A program made the position numbers and the translations under genes. Positions 23,961 through 37,400 of a stretch of DNA of 64,000 nt are shown piece by piece. The notes below the pieces were generated by a model. That model had not been told where the DNA came from, ran no database searches, and saw nothing but the letters and a program-made list of their open reading frames with translations. Origin of the DNA: Mytilus trossulus (taxonomy: Eukaryota > Mollusca > Bivalvia > Mytilida > Mytilidae); assembly GCF_036588685.1 (NCBI RefSeq), contig NC_086374.1:30930886-30994885 (forward strand), read 5' to 3'. Within the stretch, counting starts at the first letter, position 1, and each line of letters starts with the position of its first letter.

Positions 23961-25100
23961 TGAACGGCTTAAAAAGTAAAATCACAAAAGTACTGTCCAT
24001 AATCACATGGCAAAATCAAATGACAAAACACATCAAAAACAAATGGAACAGAACTATCATATTCCTAACTTGTTACAAGCATTTTCGAATGTAGAAAATG
24101 GTGGATTAAACCTGGTTTTAAAGCGTTAAACATCTCACTTTGATGACAGTCTCGTCAAATTCCGTTATATTAACAATGATGCGTGAACTAAACAGACATA
24201 ATAGATAAAATAGTCAAAATATGGGTACAGCAGTCATCATCGTATAACAATTCTAGTGTACTCCCTCTTTTTGGTTTGGTTCGTGTTGTTTAATCTTTAT
24301 ATGTTTTACAAAGTATTTTGTTGAATGGTGAGGGTTTTTTTGTCTCATTTTTTTAACCACGGTGTTCTTTGAATTGTATCGACTGAGGATTTTTGTTAGC
24401 CCATTTTATACATTTCTTAAATCTTTTTAACAGAAGTAAATAGTTGGGAATTGTAATAATAATCGTAGAACCGAAAATTAGAAAACTTCAAAAGAAATTT
24501 CATTTTCCGAATTTTTTCACTACAAATTTTTTTGTTGATAATTTTACCCAGCCTAACACTAGTATATAAAAATAAGAAAATATATTTTGGTTGTCAATAA
24601 GACAAATATCCACCACATACCAGGGAACGAGTATCTTAACATCAATTGGGCACTGTACGGTGGGTCGCGTTCAGAGTTTAAGAGAAACAATTTTATTCTG
24701 AACAAACTTACAGACCAAAGGACGAGTGGGTAAACAACACCAGAGCACTATACGATGTGTTGTCTTCAGTTTGTAGGAGAAACACTTACATTTGTATTAT
24801 ATATATAATACAAAGTTGCATAAAATAAAGGATAAGTATGTAAATAACTACAGGACACTGTTCGGTTTGGTAATATCTTCAGTTTGTGGTAGACACAAGT
24901 ATCAGCTGTATAAACATACATAGACCAGAGGACAAGTGTGTAAACAACAATAGGACACTGAACGGTTTGTTATGTTTAATGTGTTGTAGAAGCAATTATG
25001 ATCTGGTATAAAACATCTGCATCGCTTTTGAAAATTAATTTAAACATTTGAATTTCTACGTTCGTAGACATTTACATTTAAACACATTGATTCATTTTAA

Positions 25101-28100
25101 ATAACTTCATTTTAATCTAAATGATAACTGTTTTTAAACAGTGGAATCATAAAGATTTAAAAGGTATTATGTGTATACTATTAGTTTGTCCTGGATTCAA
25201 AGAGGCACTGGCCAGTTGAACATGTAGTTACTCTTTCAAGTGACACTGCTTATACATATATATAAATTATATTTATAAAATAACTGAATAAATAGTCAAC
25301 GATTAATCTTACAGGGCGATGGATCATGTAAAGATATTCAGGATATTGCAATGAATGGTGACACTTTGATAAATTATTTTACCTATTCCTGTCCTTTATC
25401 AAACATAACAATAATTAAACATATAGAAATATTGAGTAACCGTAAGGTTCAAGCTCAATGTTGACCATATGTATAATTGAAAAATATAAACTAGTGATAT
25501 AGCAAGTTTTATGTGTAAACTAATATTGCAAACATTTTATACACACTGGGAATTTTGATATTATTGCTATGAAATTAATTGAAGGATACGACTGATGCTT
25601 ACAAAATGTCTACGTAAAAAACTGTAATAGAAATTCGATATTAATTTCAAAAACAATATTTAAATGAATTGACCAGAGAGATATCGTAGTATTTAAACTT
25701 GGAACCTTTCTAACATCTTTTACATGTAACGACAAGGCCTACGAATGAAATAATGTATAATTCCGCCATCAAAAGCTGTCGATTTTAAAATTAAATCACG
25801 CATATGATATTGCTTTGTGAAATAAGTTAAAAGTTTTGAATTTAATTTGTGTAATTGTTTTTTTTAAACAGTTTGGAACCATCTGTCCTGACTACCTTTT
25901 AAACTATCCGAATTTGAGCGTAGATTCAATATCATTTAATTTGAGTTTTACCTGAAAGGTTTATATAGGAGAAATATTTCCAACGTGATCCTTAATATAT
26001 GGGAAACATTTTCATCGTATACCATAGAACATCCTCAATTGTCTACGTGCATAAAATAAGAAGTCAAAATGTCGTATAGGTCAATGTTTATAAAACCAGC
26101 AGTCCTAAAAAACGGACAACACAGAGAGTTCAGCTTTCGAAATTCATCTATATATACCATAGTTAGATGTAAGATGGGTATGTTAAAGTCTTTAACTAAA
26201 AAACCAAGAATAAACATGGCATTAATGAACGTTAAAGTAGCCATATAAACCATATTGTTCCACAGAAATTTCGAGGTTAATGAAATCAAAGTCAAGAGGT
26301 AACAACATATATGTCCTACAATGTAATATTTGTAAATGTTCTTTACATATGGCATCTTTAGATGTATAAAAGAAACAGCTTCAATAATAATAAAATCAGG
26401 ATTTGTTTTTAATCTGATATCATTTGTTTCTCGGACGGAAAACAGAACAATGTTTGAAATATTTTGTATGCCGCCAATGTGTACTTTGGTATACGTAACA
26501 AATGTGGGATTTTGGTGTAATAGGTCTAGCATAGTCAAAAACCTATATATACTAGCTCAAACTTTGTCAAATTATAATGAGAGTATAGTACAATAGTCAA
26601 CAGCAAAAAATGAGAAATGATCCTACCAGGTATGAAAGCTCTCTGGCAAACAGTATCAAAGAGCAGGGTGGGTTTTTTTTATGAAAATAATTTTTGCGTA
26701 TATTATCTTACAAAAGTTCATTTATAACCTTTTAACATAGAGGGGGTTTAAAGACAATAATCGCCCTACTGATTATAAAAAAAACCCCATAAAACCTCGA
26801 CCTAAATGAGCAAGAACAACCTATCTGGGTGCTGCTTTAAGGTATAATCTAAACGTTAAGGCTCTTATGCATATCTTTAATAATGTATTCGGTTTGATTA
26901 TGATCAGTTATATCATAACACAGTTGACAATGTTGAATCTTCGGTGGAAACTTTCCTGCCTGAACAGCTTCAATATCTGCTGGGAGAAATATATAATGCT
27001 CCTTTGCAAAGAGTGTCTTTGAAGGACACTGTTGATACTTTCTAAAAGTGTGAAGAGACAGTTCGTTTACTTCGAAAAGTGATAATCATCACATGAAACT
27101 TATCAGCTACGTACATTGTCGTAGTCATGTAATGGCTTAATGTTTTCTTTCCAATATTCCTTGTTGTTTCTAGACATATTTAATAAGCACATTAATTAAA
27201 TCTTCCTGATAATGACAGTGAAATATTGACACATTTTCTTCATGGTAAATGTCATATGATAAAGTGCCAGGCAAATAAAGTTCACGAATATGCCGACTAA
27301 GTTATGCCTCTGAGACAATTGAAGTTGTAGACATACAGTCCAAAGTCATCAACAGATTAAGACTTGACGTACATTTGTGCATTTGTACTTAATAACTTAC
27401 ATACCGAAATTAACACTGAGTCGCTATCAAAATTAAGATTAGCAACAAATGAAATGATTTCCATTGTTAACTTTCAATTTAGATCTTCCATACCACCATC
27501 ATTTTCATGTGAATTGTTCATTTCAAAGATGATGGTATATTTTTTTGAAATCATGATGAGTGGTTGTTGCTCCTAACACTACCAGTCGTAGTAATCTAGT
27601 TTAATGGAATGGTCTGTCACAGATCAGATACTAATCGTCTGGTGAACCTTATTTGTGACCATAATTGAATATAACTTATTAGCGGTTATCTACTTTATGT
27701 AAGCAAAGCAACAGATGTGAATAATTGAGAAAATATAGTTTACCAAACCAGAACCTCTGAGATAGCCCCCGGGTTTTTTTGTATTGCTTCAACAAAAGCT
27801 CACACAATATTTAAAATGCATCCAATTATGAAAACCAATTATGCCTAAACTTACGACCCTGTGTATATACCACTAGTCTACTTTGATTATGAATGGCTCT
27901 GTTCTATGTACAGTTAATCCTTGCATACGTTTTTTGAGACACAGCAATATTTAAACCAGTATAAATATCTTTGCTCTGAATAAAAGACAATTAATTAAAA
28001 AAAATATTCCACCATCATTTTGAATGGCCTAGGAATATTCAACAAATCCTCGTAACTTGTCGAAAGAGGTGGGAAAGATACCAGAGGGACCGTCAAAATC

Positions 28101-28659
28101 ATAGATTGAAGATTCCAATGGCTAAAAAAATAAAGACAAACAGACCAATAATAGTACACAAATTCGTTAGGACACATCCGTGGTGAAAAGGCAGTTGATT
28201 GTAGTTACGACATAAGGAACATATTCGATATCATCTGTAGCGGTCAACCAACTCGTGATGGCATCTGTAAAATTTACGAATGGATGATTTCTACTTTACC
28301 ATTGGGAACTTTTGGTTAAAAATCTTCCTTGTGAGCGGCAACTCTCTCAAGGAAAGCTTGAATGGAAATATAAGCCCGGAATATTAATCAATTCGGAGAT
28401 ATATACTGCAATATACAGGCGCTGCTGGAATGTTGCTATAAAGAAATGGAAAGTTCACAATTGTGAAGCTGAAATCATCTCATTTGTCGTAAAGTTTTGT
28501 TTTCAACCGACCCTCATTGTCAATTTATAAATGTAAGTCAAGATATAGGACAGATTTAACTGTATCTGTTGCACACTTAATCTCTAGCTCAATGGGAAAG
28601 ATGCGTTCAACAGTCACCAAATTTTGAATCATATAGTTAGAACTTCATCTTTATTGACC
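25101..28659. other. AT-rich DNA with one hypothetical frame
   Basis: Apart from the minus-strand frame at 26035-26532, no conserved exon, element end or array was recognised. Short frames here have no supporting motif. Confidence 0.45.
26035..26532 (-). CDS. Hypothetical membrane protein or exon (weak)
   Basis: A 165-residue frame starts at the ATG at 26532. It has two hydrophobic stretches that could span a membrane, at about residues 75-95 (around YYIVGHICCYLLTLISL) and 101-120 (around MVYMATLTFINAMFILGFLV). A more polar first third precedes them and a cysteine-containing tail follows. A TATA-like 'tatatatagg' lies just upstream on the minus strand. I do not recognise the family. It may be a real single exon, part of a multi-exon gene, or chance in AT-rich DNA. 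The length and hydrophobic organisation make it the best of the unassigned frames. Confidence 0.3.
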   Translation of the reverse strand: MLDLLHQNPTFVTYTKVHIGGIQNISNIVLFSVRETNDIRLKTNPDFIIIEAVSFIHLKMPYVKNIYKYYIVGHICCYLLTLISLTSKFLWNNMVYMATLTFINAMFILGFLVKDFNIPILHLTMVYIDEFRKLNSLCCPFFRTAGFINIDLYDILTSYFMHVDN

Positions 28660-29050
28660 TACTAAATTTTAATTCTGGTACCTTTGATAACTATTTACAC
28701 CATTGGGTCGATGACACTGCTGGTGGACGTTTCGTCCCTGAGGGTATCACCAGCCGAGTAGTCAGCACTTCGGTGTTGACATGAATATCAATTATGTAGT
28801 CATTTTTATAAATTCCTTGTTAACAAAACTTTTAATTTTCGAAAAACTCAGGATTTTCTTATCCCAGGCATAGATTACCTTAGCCGTATTTGGCACAATG
28901 TTTAAGAATTTTGGATCTTCAATGCTCTTCAACTTTGTACTTGTTTGGCTCTTATAATTATTTTGATATGAGCGTCATTGATGAATCTTATATAGACGAA
29001 ACGCGCGTATGGCGTACTAAATTATAATCCTGGTACCTTTGATAACTATC
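28660..29050 (+). repeat. Dispersed repeat family C, full copy
   Basis: A roughly 390-bp element whose two ends carry nearly the same segment in direct orientation: 'tactaaattttaattctggt' then 'acctttgataactatt' at 28660-28695, and 'tactaaattataatcctggt' then the same continuation at 29014-29049. The interior includes 'gctggtggacgtttcgtccc' and 'gacgaaacgcgcgtatggcg'. I recognise it as abundant in mussel genomes. Related pieces are at 15185, 23600, 36955, 58095 and 62470-62900. Confidence 0.8.
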
Positions 29051-29491
29051 ATAGCGGATAGTAAAGTGATTAGGTCTAAGGTTTAAATCATTATATGGCA
29101 AAATTTGGGATACTTTCTTTATTTGCATATTGCCTTATCATTACTACAGCCAGGTAAACAATATAATTAGATCGTACCTGTTAAAAACAATGCAAACATC
29201 ATTCTAATTTAAATTTTCTTTTTTTTTCTTTTGTGTCTTTTATTTTCTTAACTCAAAATTCCTTAACATCAATACAAATATATCTTTTTCAACTATCTTT
29301 TATAGTCGTTTATAATTTATTAAAATGTTTAAAAATACACCATAGATCTGTTAAATATAAACTATACACACATGAAGGGTTTATTCTGGTAACTCCTACA
29401 TTTTGAATTTTATAGGTATAATAGAATAATTGTATGATGGAGTTCCAAGATTTTTTATGTAAACAATGGGATTATGTAAGATTATGTTGTA

Positions 29492-30313
29492 GGGCGTATG
29501 ACATTTGCGCCGATTTTGAAAATTTTCATTCTTTCATTTGCGCCGATTTCATTTTTTCATTTGCGCCGATTTTATATTTTTTCCTAATTGGATTTACAGG
29601 TAAGTTACAGGTAAGTTTATACTTTTATATTGGCTGAGCACAGAGTATAAAGACAAATCAAGTGACATTGCAATTGGTAAATGGCTATCCCAATTTTTCA
29701 GGTTACCATTCCTTTCCCTAAATGAAATCCGATGACTGCTTCACGTTTGACATTGTCTAACGCTCCGCTCCTTCTGATGACAAATGTCATACATTCTTAG
29801 ACAACGTGCAAGTACACATTCCATAACGGTCAACTAATTCGCCAAATATAGAAGATGCGAACTCATAAGAAAGGAATATATTAGATGTGTTGCCTAAACA
29901 TACTCGGCAAGAACAGATTTATGATTTGAATGTATTCCGATTTTAAGGATTTGAATGCTGCGCATATATTTTTAATTGGTCATTTAAGTATAAACAAAGT
30001 GCTTTTATCTTAGGTTTTTACTTCTTGATTTTAAGCAGGAGACAACAGTTTTATACATGTTATGATTGACAATTCATAACATATGTACAACTGGCTAACG
30101 GAAGAGGTCTTTAATGATAAATGAAAATAACATTACTGGGATGGAGAGTTGTCTCATTGGCACTCATACCACATCTTCTTATATAATTTCACCTGTAATT
30201 TACCTGTTATTTACCTGTAAAAAAAATCGGCGCAAATGAAAAAAAAAATCGGCGCAAATGAAAGAAAAAATCGGCGCAAATGAAATGCAGATCGGCGCAA
30301 ATGCAAAACGCCG
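29492..30313. mobile_element. MITE with GGCGT...CATTTGCGCCGAT ends and 8-bp duplication
   Basis: Left end GGGCGTATGACATTTGCGCC and right end in reverse CGGCGTTTTGCATTTGCGCC form an inverted repeat that continues with GAT. ATGTTGTA flanks it on both sides (29484-29491 and 30314-30321), an 8-bp target-site duplication typical of hAT-type elements; a 9-bp reading is possible. Each end carries three or four spaced copies of 'catttgcgccgattt' in inward-facing orientation, next to 'ttacaggtaa' repeats. The interior includes a reversed scrap of family A (30135-30180). No transposase frame is present. Confidence 0.8.
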
Positions 30314-30639
30314 ATGTTGTAACAACAATCTAAACTAATGAATCAAGGTAAATGCAGGTGAATCTTGTAGAAAATAAAAAATATATATTCGTTCACAATA
30401 TTTTACTTATAATTTCATAGCACATTTTGTGAAAATAATAGTCAAAAGCACAACATGACTTTGCACTTGTTATTCGCAAGCAATTGAAATTATTTAGGTG
30501 GAAACATTAATTTATTCAGGTAAATAACATCAATTTGAATATACAATATGCAGGTGATGAGAAACAGCATCTCAATATTGGACTGGTACATGAATTTGTC
30601 ATCTTGTTTTCATTGTTTGAATATAAAAATAAGAAGATG

Positions 30640-31170
30640 AGATGTGAATGAAAATGCGACCTTTCCGAAAGAGATCAACTTACACAGACATTTGCAACTT
30701 TAGGTCACCGAACAGCCTTCAACAATGAACAAAGCCCAATCATCATAGTCAGCTTTAACAGGCCAAATGTAAAACAAGTGAAACGAGAAAACTAAGGCCC
30801 AATTTATGTACAACATAATGAACAAAAACAAATGTTGCATAGCAACAAACGACTATTACTGAATTACAGGCTCCTGACTACGGACAATCACATACATAAT
30901 GTGGCGGGGTTAAATTCGTTTGAAGGCTTCAGCCATCCCCATAAATGGAACAGTGGAGTAACAGTTCAACACAAAAACAAACCATAAACATTCAGTTTAA
31001 AAAGGCATAACTCATCAGATAGACACAAACAGCATTAAAGATAACACAAACAGAAAGTGGACGTGGACGTTTACTTGTTCATCTCGACAATAAAATGACA
31101 CTAAGTACAGATCTGAGAGTACTCGCAGTTACTGATAGCTACTTGTAGTTCAAAACCAAAATTGGTGTCC
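30640..31170 (+). repeat. Dispersed repeat family A, diverged copy
   Basis: Retains 'ggtcaccgaacagccttcaa', 'aatgaacaaagccc', 'cgagaaaactaaggcc', 'atgtggcggggttaaa' and 'cttaactcatcagatagaca' (here 'cataactcatcagataga'). Confidence 0.75.
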
Positions 31171-31495
31171 GTATGACAATTATACCACACGCATATTTGT
31201 ACTTTATATTTAACTATAACAACTAGCATTCGAGATACAAATAAAAACTACCTCGTGTTCTCTTTTGCCTTTTATATATCATAGTTTTATAATAAATACA
31301 GCATAATTTGACGTTAGACACTTTAATCCACTGTACTAAATGTCTACAGATGATTCATGGCTTTGAGTATTTTCAAATTGAATGATAAGTTTGGTTAAAA
31401 GACAAAAACACATTTCTACAATTAGTGGGTCATGCTAAATATAAAATGTACCCTAGAGTTTAGGAATCGGTTATTAAATTTGACCTTTGAGGAAC

Positions 31496-34400
31496 TTAGA
31501 TTTGGAACTTGACCTTAAGTTCTGAGTCTACCATCTCTCTCTTGTATAAATTATCAAATTGTTCGTTCTGTGAAACTGTAAAATAGTTTTTCCAATCCCC
31601 TACCTCTCCTGAAATAAAAGAGAATACTCATTTTTAAAAACAAAACAATATATTTGCTATTTTTTTCTTCTGACGTATATGAAATACTGTAAAATTCAAA
31701 AAAACTTTGTTTTGCATGTATTATTACGATGTGTGAAGATTGAACTAAACTGCGAGATTAATCATTGCGATTTCATGAAAAGAGCCTCCATAACTTATAC
31801 TCTTATACTCTGTACGTACCTTTCCTATAGTGACTAACTGAATCTGCGTCAAATTTTGTTTTTAATGTTTCATCTGCCTTTTTAAGCTTTGTGAATGTAC
31901 ATTTATCAGCTATGGCTTGTACTAACTCGTCCTTTACATCGACTGACAGAAAGTCGGCTAGTAATCGTATTTCTTTAATTGGATTCTATAATAAATAGTA
32001 TTAAGTACAATTTAATTAAATTCAATTCACTTTAGAAAATTATATTGTATAAGTAACTTTAGAACGAATATAAAAATAAAATAGTTGTATGATTAATGTG
32101 ACAACTTTCTACCATAGACCAAAGTAACATAGAAGTAACAAATTTTAAACCGTAAATTTCAATAGGTCACCGTTCTGTCAACAATGAGTACCAACAAACA
32201 TGTATAGTAAGCTATCGCATGCCACGCAGGACAAATGTAAAACAACGCAAACGAGAAAACTGACAAAAACTAGCAAAAAAATACCGAAAAAGAAACATGA
32301 CACAAAGCAAAAAACTAAACACTGAATCACAGGCGCCTATTCCTGTCATTATTTATCCTTTAAAGACACACTTGCACTATAGATAAAACCAAGACAGACA
32401 CCGATAAATTATAAATTAAAACAAGAATGTGTCCTCAGTACACGAATGCCCCACTCGCATAATCATTTTCTATGTTCTGTGGACCGTGAAATTGGGGTAA
32501 AATCTCTAATTTGGCAATAAAATTAAAAAGATCATATCATAGGCAACATGTGTACTAAGTTTGAAGTCGATTGGACTTCAACTTCATCAAAAACTAGCTT
32601 GACCAAAAACTTTAACCTGAGGCGGGACAGACGGACGAACGAACGGACGCACGGACGCACGGACCAGAAAACACAATGCCCCTCTACTATAGTAGGTGGG
32701 GCATAATAAAAATAGAGTTTCAATGTCCGCCAGTCCACATATGTACAATATTGCTAACCGAGGTTTTTATTACATTTACTAGAAAGTAAGGGTCGGATGT
32801 ACGGTGTTAACTTAATGCCCCTTCCGTGACGGCGGGACATACAAATTAAAATCATGCATACATACACACCTGTATTGTGTGTAAAAACAACCTACAAAGT
32901 AGTTAATTTGTAGCTCATAAACTGTAGGAGGAAAAACCATGATCTCTTTATGCAGCTAGTACCAAAACATGACTAAGTCCAAATATCTGTCATTTCTAGG
33001 GATATTTGAAAATAATTTAACAATAAAGATTAGAAAGATCATACCATAGCTAGGGAACATGTGTACTAAGTCTCACGTTGATTGGACTTCAACTTCATCA
33101 AAAACTACCTTGACCAAAATTTAAGCCTGAAGCGGGACAGACGGACGCACGAACGGTACAACGAACGGACGAACGAACGACGGACAGAGGTAAATCAATT
33201 CGCCCCCGACCTAAAGTCGCAGGGTTGTTAATGTTGCCATGTCCAATGAATAGTAATTAAAAAAGATAATTCTTACAAAGCACCTACCATTTTCAAATCT
33301 TCGTAGTATAAAGTATGAACTGTTTTCAATGAGCCATCTTTAGAAGCTTTTTCAAATTCTTTTTCATAAGCAAACCAACCGCCAAAAAACTTCTCTAAAA
33401 AATCACAAATATGCATGGTTTTATGTAATTATACACTGCCAAGAAGACCATTTTATATCAGAGACCCAACAACCAATGTATTAACAACTAAACATCACCG
33501 TATGCCCATGACAAACATATCTTACAGTTAGCTATAAATCTCTACTAGTAAGTTATATTTTTAAAATATTTTGTATTAATTGAATTCATATGTTGAAATT
33601 TGGTTAAATGTTACTTGTTCTTATATTTTTAAATCTGAGGAACTATTTTTATATGCCAACAAACCATTGGATCACATTTGAGTAAAAGTGCTAAAACAAA
33701 AGTAGTTCCAGAGAGATGGACTAAGTCGCGTGTAAGAATCAAATATTTTATACATGGGCCCTTTCTTCGAAAGGCCATTGATTACAAAATATTTCAAAAG
33801 TAGACTGTGAATATTTAGAAGAACTGGCAATCAATTCGTGTTTGTTCTGAGGAGAATTATAAACTGTTGACCCCCTTACTTAAAATTTAATCAAATATTC
33901 GGACAGGGAAAGGGTATTTCGGTTTACTTAAGAAATTATTCACAACAAAACAGAAACAATTCGGTTTCTAAAGCTCTAACAAGTACAATAGCCGTCATTG
34001 TGCTTACACTGTACAGGTGTATACCAAGTTGAAAACAACATTTAGCATTTCAAAATGTTAAATGTATTATAAATCATTTAAATTATGCAAATTCTGTGTT
34101 CCTGTTTTTTAGAATGAATGTGACAAGTTTGTACTTCTAACAGATGCTCCCCGAAATGCGCATTTATTTAGTAAATGTATTTAAACAAAGTCCCCGGAAC
34201 CAAGTCCGAGATTACTCTGACGTCCAACGGCTGTTATGCCAGACAAGCTGGGGCTGTGGGACGTCAGAGCTTGTCCCGTATCAAAAAGTGGATATTTGCC
34301 CACCCAAAATGGATGCGCTTCTTCATCGCTTCTGGAGCCGACTGAGGGCCTTGGAATTATATAAATCGAGCATCAATCTCTTCATTTTTCATTTATCTTT

Positions 34401-37400
34401 TCATATATGTAAGTTTCACCTACCTGCCAACCTTTATTTTTCTATATTTTAACAGTTTTTACAGAGACCCATCGGTTTATGCATTATGCCTTTCATTTTC
34501 AAAGATTATCACGTGACCACGAGAAAACAGTGCAAATGACCATAATGTAACACATCGTTCATTTACGTTGCAAGTTACCTAAATGTCCGAGAGCTTCCGA
34601 TTGTCATTTAACAAATAGCTATAAAAAGATTAGCATTGGTCATCTCAACTCGATTGCCTTTCTCGCTTTCGACGTCCCGGCTCAAGCGAGAAAATTAATC
34701 TCGTTGAGATGATCACCGATAATCTATAAATATATATACTTGAGTTATCATCCAAAAACAACATTACCAAGCCAGGACTACACACTTTTTGGAGTATAAA
34801 AAGACAGTTATCTTGAAACCAAAGCTCATCTTAAAACATTGGGCAGGTTTGGTGATATGGAAAAACCCTAGTGTGAAATAAGTTTTCATAAACAAATTTA
34901 TTCTAAAAACAGTTGTTGGCATGACACGGGTTATGTTCTTCTCATATATGTAATGATGGTATGATACTAAACCCATAACGGGAAGGATTGTGCCTGATGT
35001 TCATATGATGAAATCATAATCTTTCAGTCAGTTTAATTGAAGTCTGGAGCTGGCATGTCAGTTAACTGCTAGTAGTCTGTTGTTATTTATGTATTATTGT
35101 CATTTTGTTTATTTTCTTTGGTTACATCTTCTGACATCAGACTAGGACTTCTCTTGAACTGAATTTTAATGTGCGTATTGTTATGCGTTTACTTTTCTAC
35201 ATTGGTTAGTGGTATAAGGGGAGGGTTGAGATCTCACAAACATGTTTAACCCCGCCGCATTTTTGCGCCTGTCCCAAGTCAGGAGCCTCTGGCCTTTGTT
35301 AGTCTTGTATTATTTTAATTTTAGTTTCTTGTGTACAATTTGGAAATTAGTATGGCGTTCATTATCACTGAACTTGTATATATTTGTTTAGGTGCCAGCT
35401 GAAGGACGCATCCTGATGCGGGAATTTCTCGCTACATTGAAGACCTGTTGGTGACCTTCTGCTGTTGTTTTTTTTTATTTGGTCGGGTTGTTGTCTCTTT
35501 GACACATTCCCCATTTCCATTCTCAATTTTATTTCATAAATACATAGATTTCTTTGGTAAAAATCAAATGCGTTGTTACATACAAGAACAAGTTGAGATA
35601 TATAAACACCGTAAGATGGTGGCACTTACCTGGTGCTTTCATAGTCATTTCGAAAAATACATTCCAACTCATCTTTGCCGCTACCATTGGACTAAAGCTT
35701 AACATAAAGTTGTACATGGAAACAGCTTGATCTTTTGGGTTTCGTATGACATGAACAATTTTGCCATCATCGCAAAGGTGTTTCTTTGGCAACCACCGAA
35801 ACGGAACATGAGTGTTCAGCAATCTTGGAGACTTCACTTCGTTTATCGGATTTAAATCGGGAATCATTTCTAGAAATGCCGTTTCTTTTACTGCAGTTGT
35901 ATATTCAGCATTACCTTGCAGTAACATATGTATTACTTCCCACAACCAATGTGTTCCTTTATAAACAAATAAATATTTACAACGATCATTAATAACTATT
36001 GATTAAAAAAAACTTTTGTTCTCACCTGGATGAATATTTTGGTATTTTAAATAGCGGAATATTGTAAGAACAATTCCGAAGTTTGGCAGGGTTTTTACGC
36101 TTCTTCCGATAGTAAATTTACCCTTTTCTGGGTTTTTTTTGTAAGACTATTAATTTCAGGTAACAAAATGCTAAAACCATTCATCTTTACCTTTGAAAGC
36201 AAGTTAGAAACTTTTTAAAAAAAATACATAAATGCTTTTACAATTACAATACACCCCTTCTTCAAGTAACCTACAACAAATGCAAATCATAACAATAAAA
36301 AAAAACAAAGGATACAAGTATCAAATAGATTGCACATTCTACATAACGGAAAATGAAAGATTTTTCTTTAAATCACAGTCTTGTGAAATGTACATTATTC
36401 GAACTATGATCATCTCCGGAAAAAACATCATGGTTAGATGCAATTTAGTTGGTTTAAATGTGCACTTAACAATCACTATATACAGCAAAAATGATTGAAA
36501 TATTATTTTAATAGATATTAGGATTGCAGTTCTAAGAATTCGACGAAACTTTACGTCGATAAACCATTACCATTACAAAGTTGTTTAATAAATGGACATT
36601 TTTATTAGGAGCAAGGTTAAATGAATCTTAAAGTTTACTTCATACCAAATATATGAAAACTTAACGAATGATTTTCATAAAGCAGTCAGAGTCCTACATG
36701 TCATATGAAATCTACAAAATGACTAAGTTCATTCTGAATATCAAAAACTAATTAATTTTTACTAGCTCAATGTACTATCTGTGAAACTGAATATAATCCG
36801 AAGTATTCACGATAATATATATTTACGTTGATTACGGAATCATTAGTGGTAACCTTTTATAATCATTGCATACACCAAATATAATGGATGATGACGACGA
36901 CGTCTAGTGGCTTATACATTTGTATAAACGCGCACCACGTCTACATAGACCCATAAGAGACGCTCGAATCAAAAAATTTAAAAGATCAAATGAAGTACGA
37001 AGTTGACAAGCATGCATGGAGGACATACATTTCCAAAAGGTTTTGTCAAATACAGCGCATTTTTTTTTAAAAGAAACAACAAAAGTTTAATAAGTTATGT
37101 GCTATAATTCTTTGTTTCAACTCGGCTGCGTTTCGAACGCATGACCTCCCGCACTCGAGGGAAGCATACTACCACCGAGGAGGTCAGGGTGTATATTATC
37201 TTTTACTTATTCTATCCAAAAAAAAATTTTTTTTATTGTTATAGTTATTACAAAACATCATTATATATGTAATAAAAATATAGTGGTATGACGTAATTAC
37301 TAAATAAAAGTTCAGTTAAGGTCGTGCGCTCCATGGAGTGACAAATAGAAGAAATTGTATTAAAAACATCTCGGCTTATGTTTTCGGCTTAAAGTCTCAT

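Larger units (their letters stand above)
16130..25100 (+). repeat. Decayed tandem array of roughly 2 kb units
   Basis: Ordered blocks recur along 9 kb. Block b ('gacctcgtaagaaaga...gagcagctc'-like) is at 16211-16275, 16655-16710, 19645-19700, 21450-21510 and 23490-23560. Block c ('ggttcgtgttgtttaatctt...gtttgtctttcgtc'-like) is at 16318-16465, 16740-16900, 19735-19850, 21545-21645 and 24255-24420. Block d ('caatgagacaaatatccacca' then the 67-bp motif) is at 16985, 19965, 21715 and 24590. Block f ('ctttgatagcagttnacaaggacaa'-like) is at 17795, 21915 and 22940. Units are interrupted by a MITE, an RT relic and a family C copy. Confidence 0.7.

Noticed and set aside
34144..34452. 102-codon plus-strand frame
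   Set aside because: It overlaps a sequence I recall as a dispersed bivalve repeat, has no domain, and lies antisense in a sulfotransferase intron.
37120..37186. Functional tRNA gene on the minus strand
   Set aside because: Box A and box B are present but a clean cloverleaf with paired acceptor stem cannot be formed, and a related decayed copy lies 1.2 kb away; a SINE head fits better.
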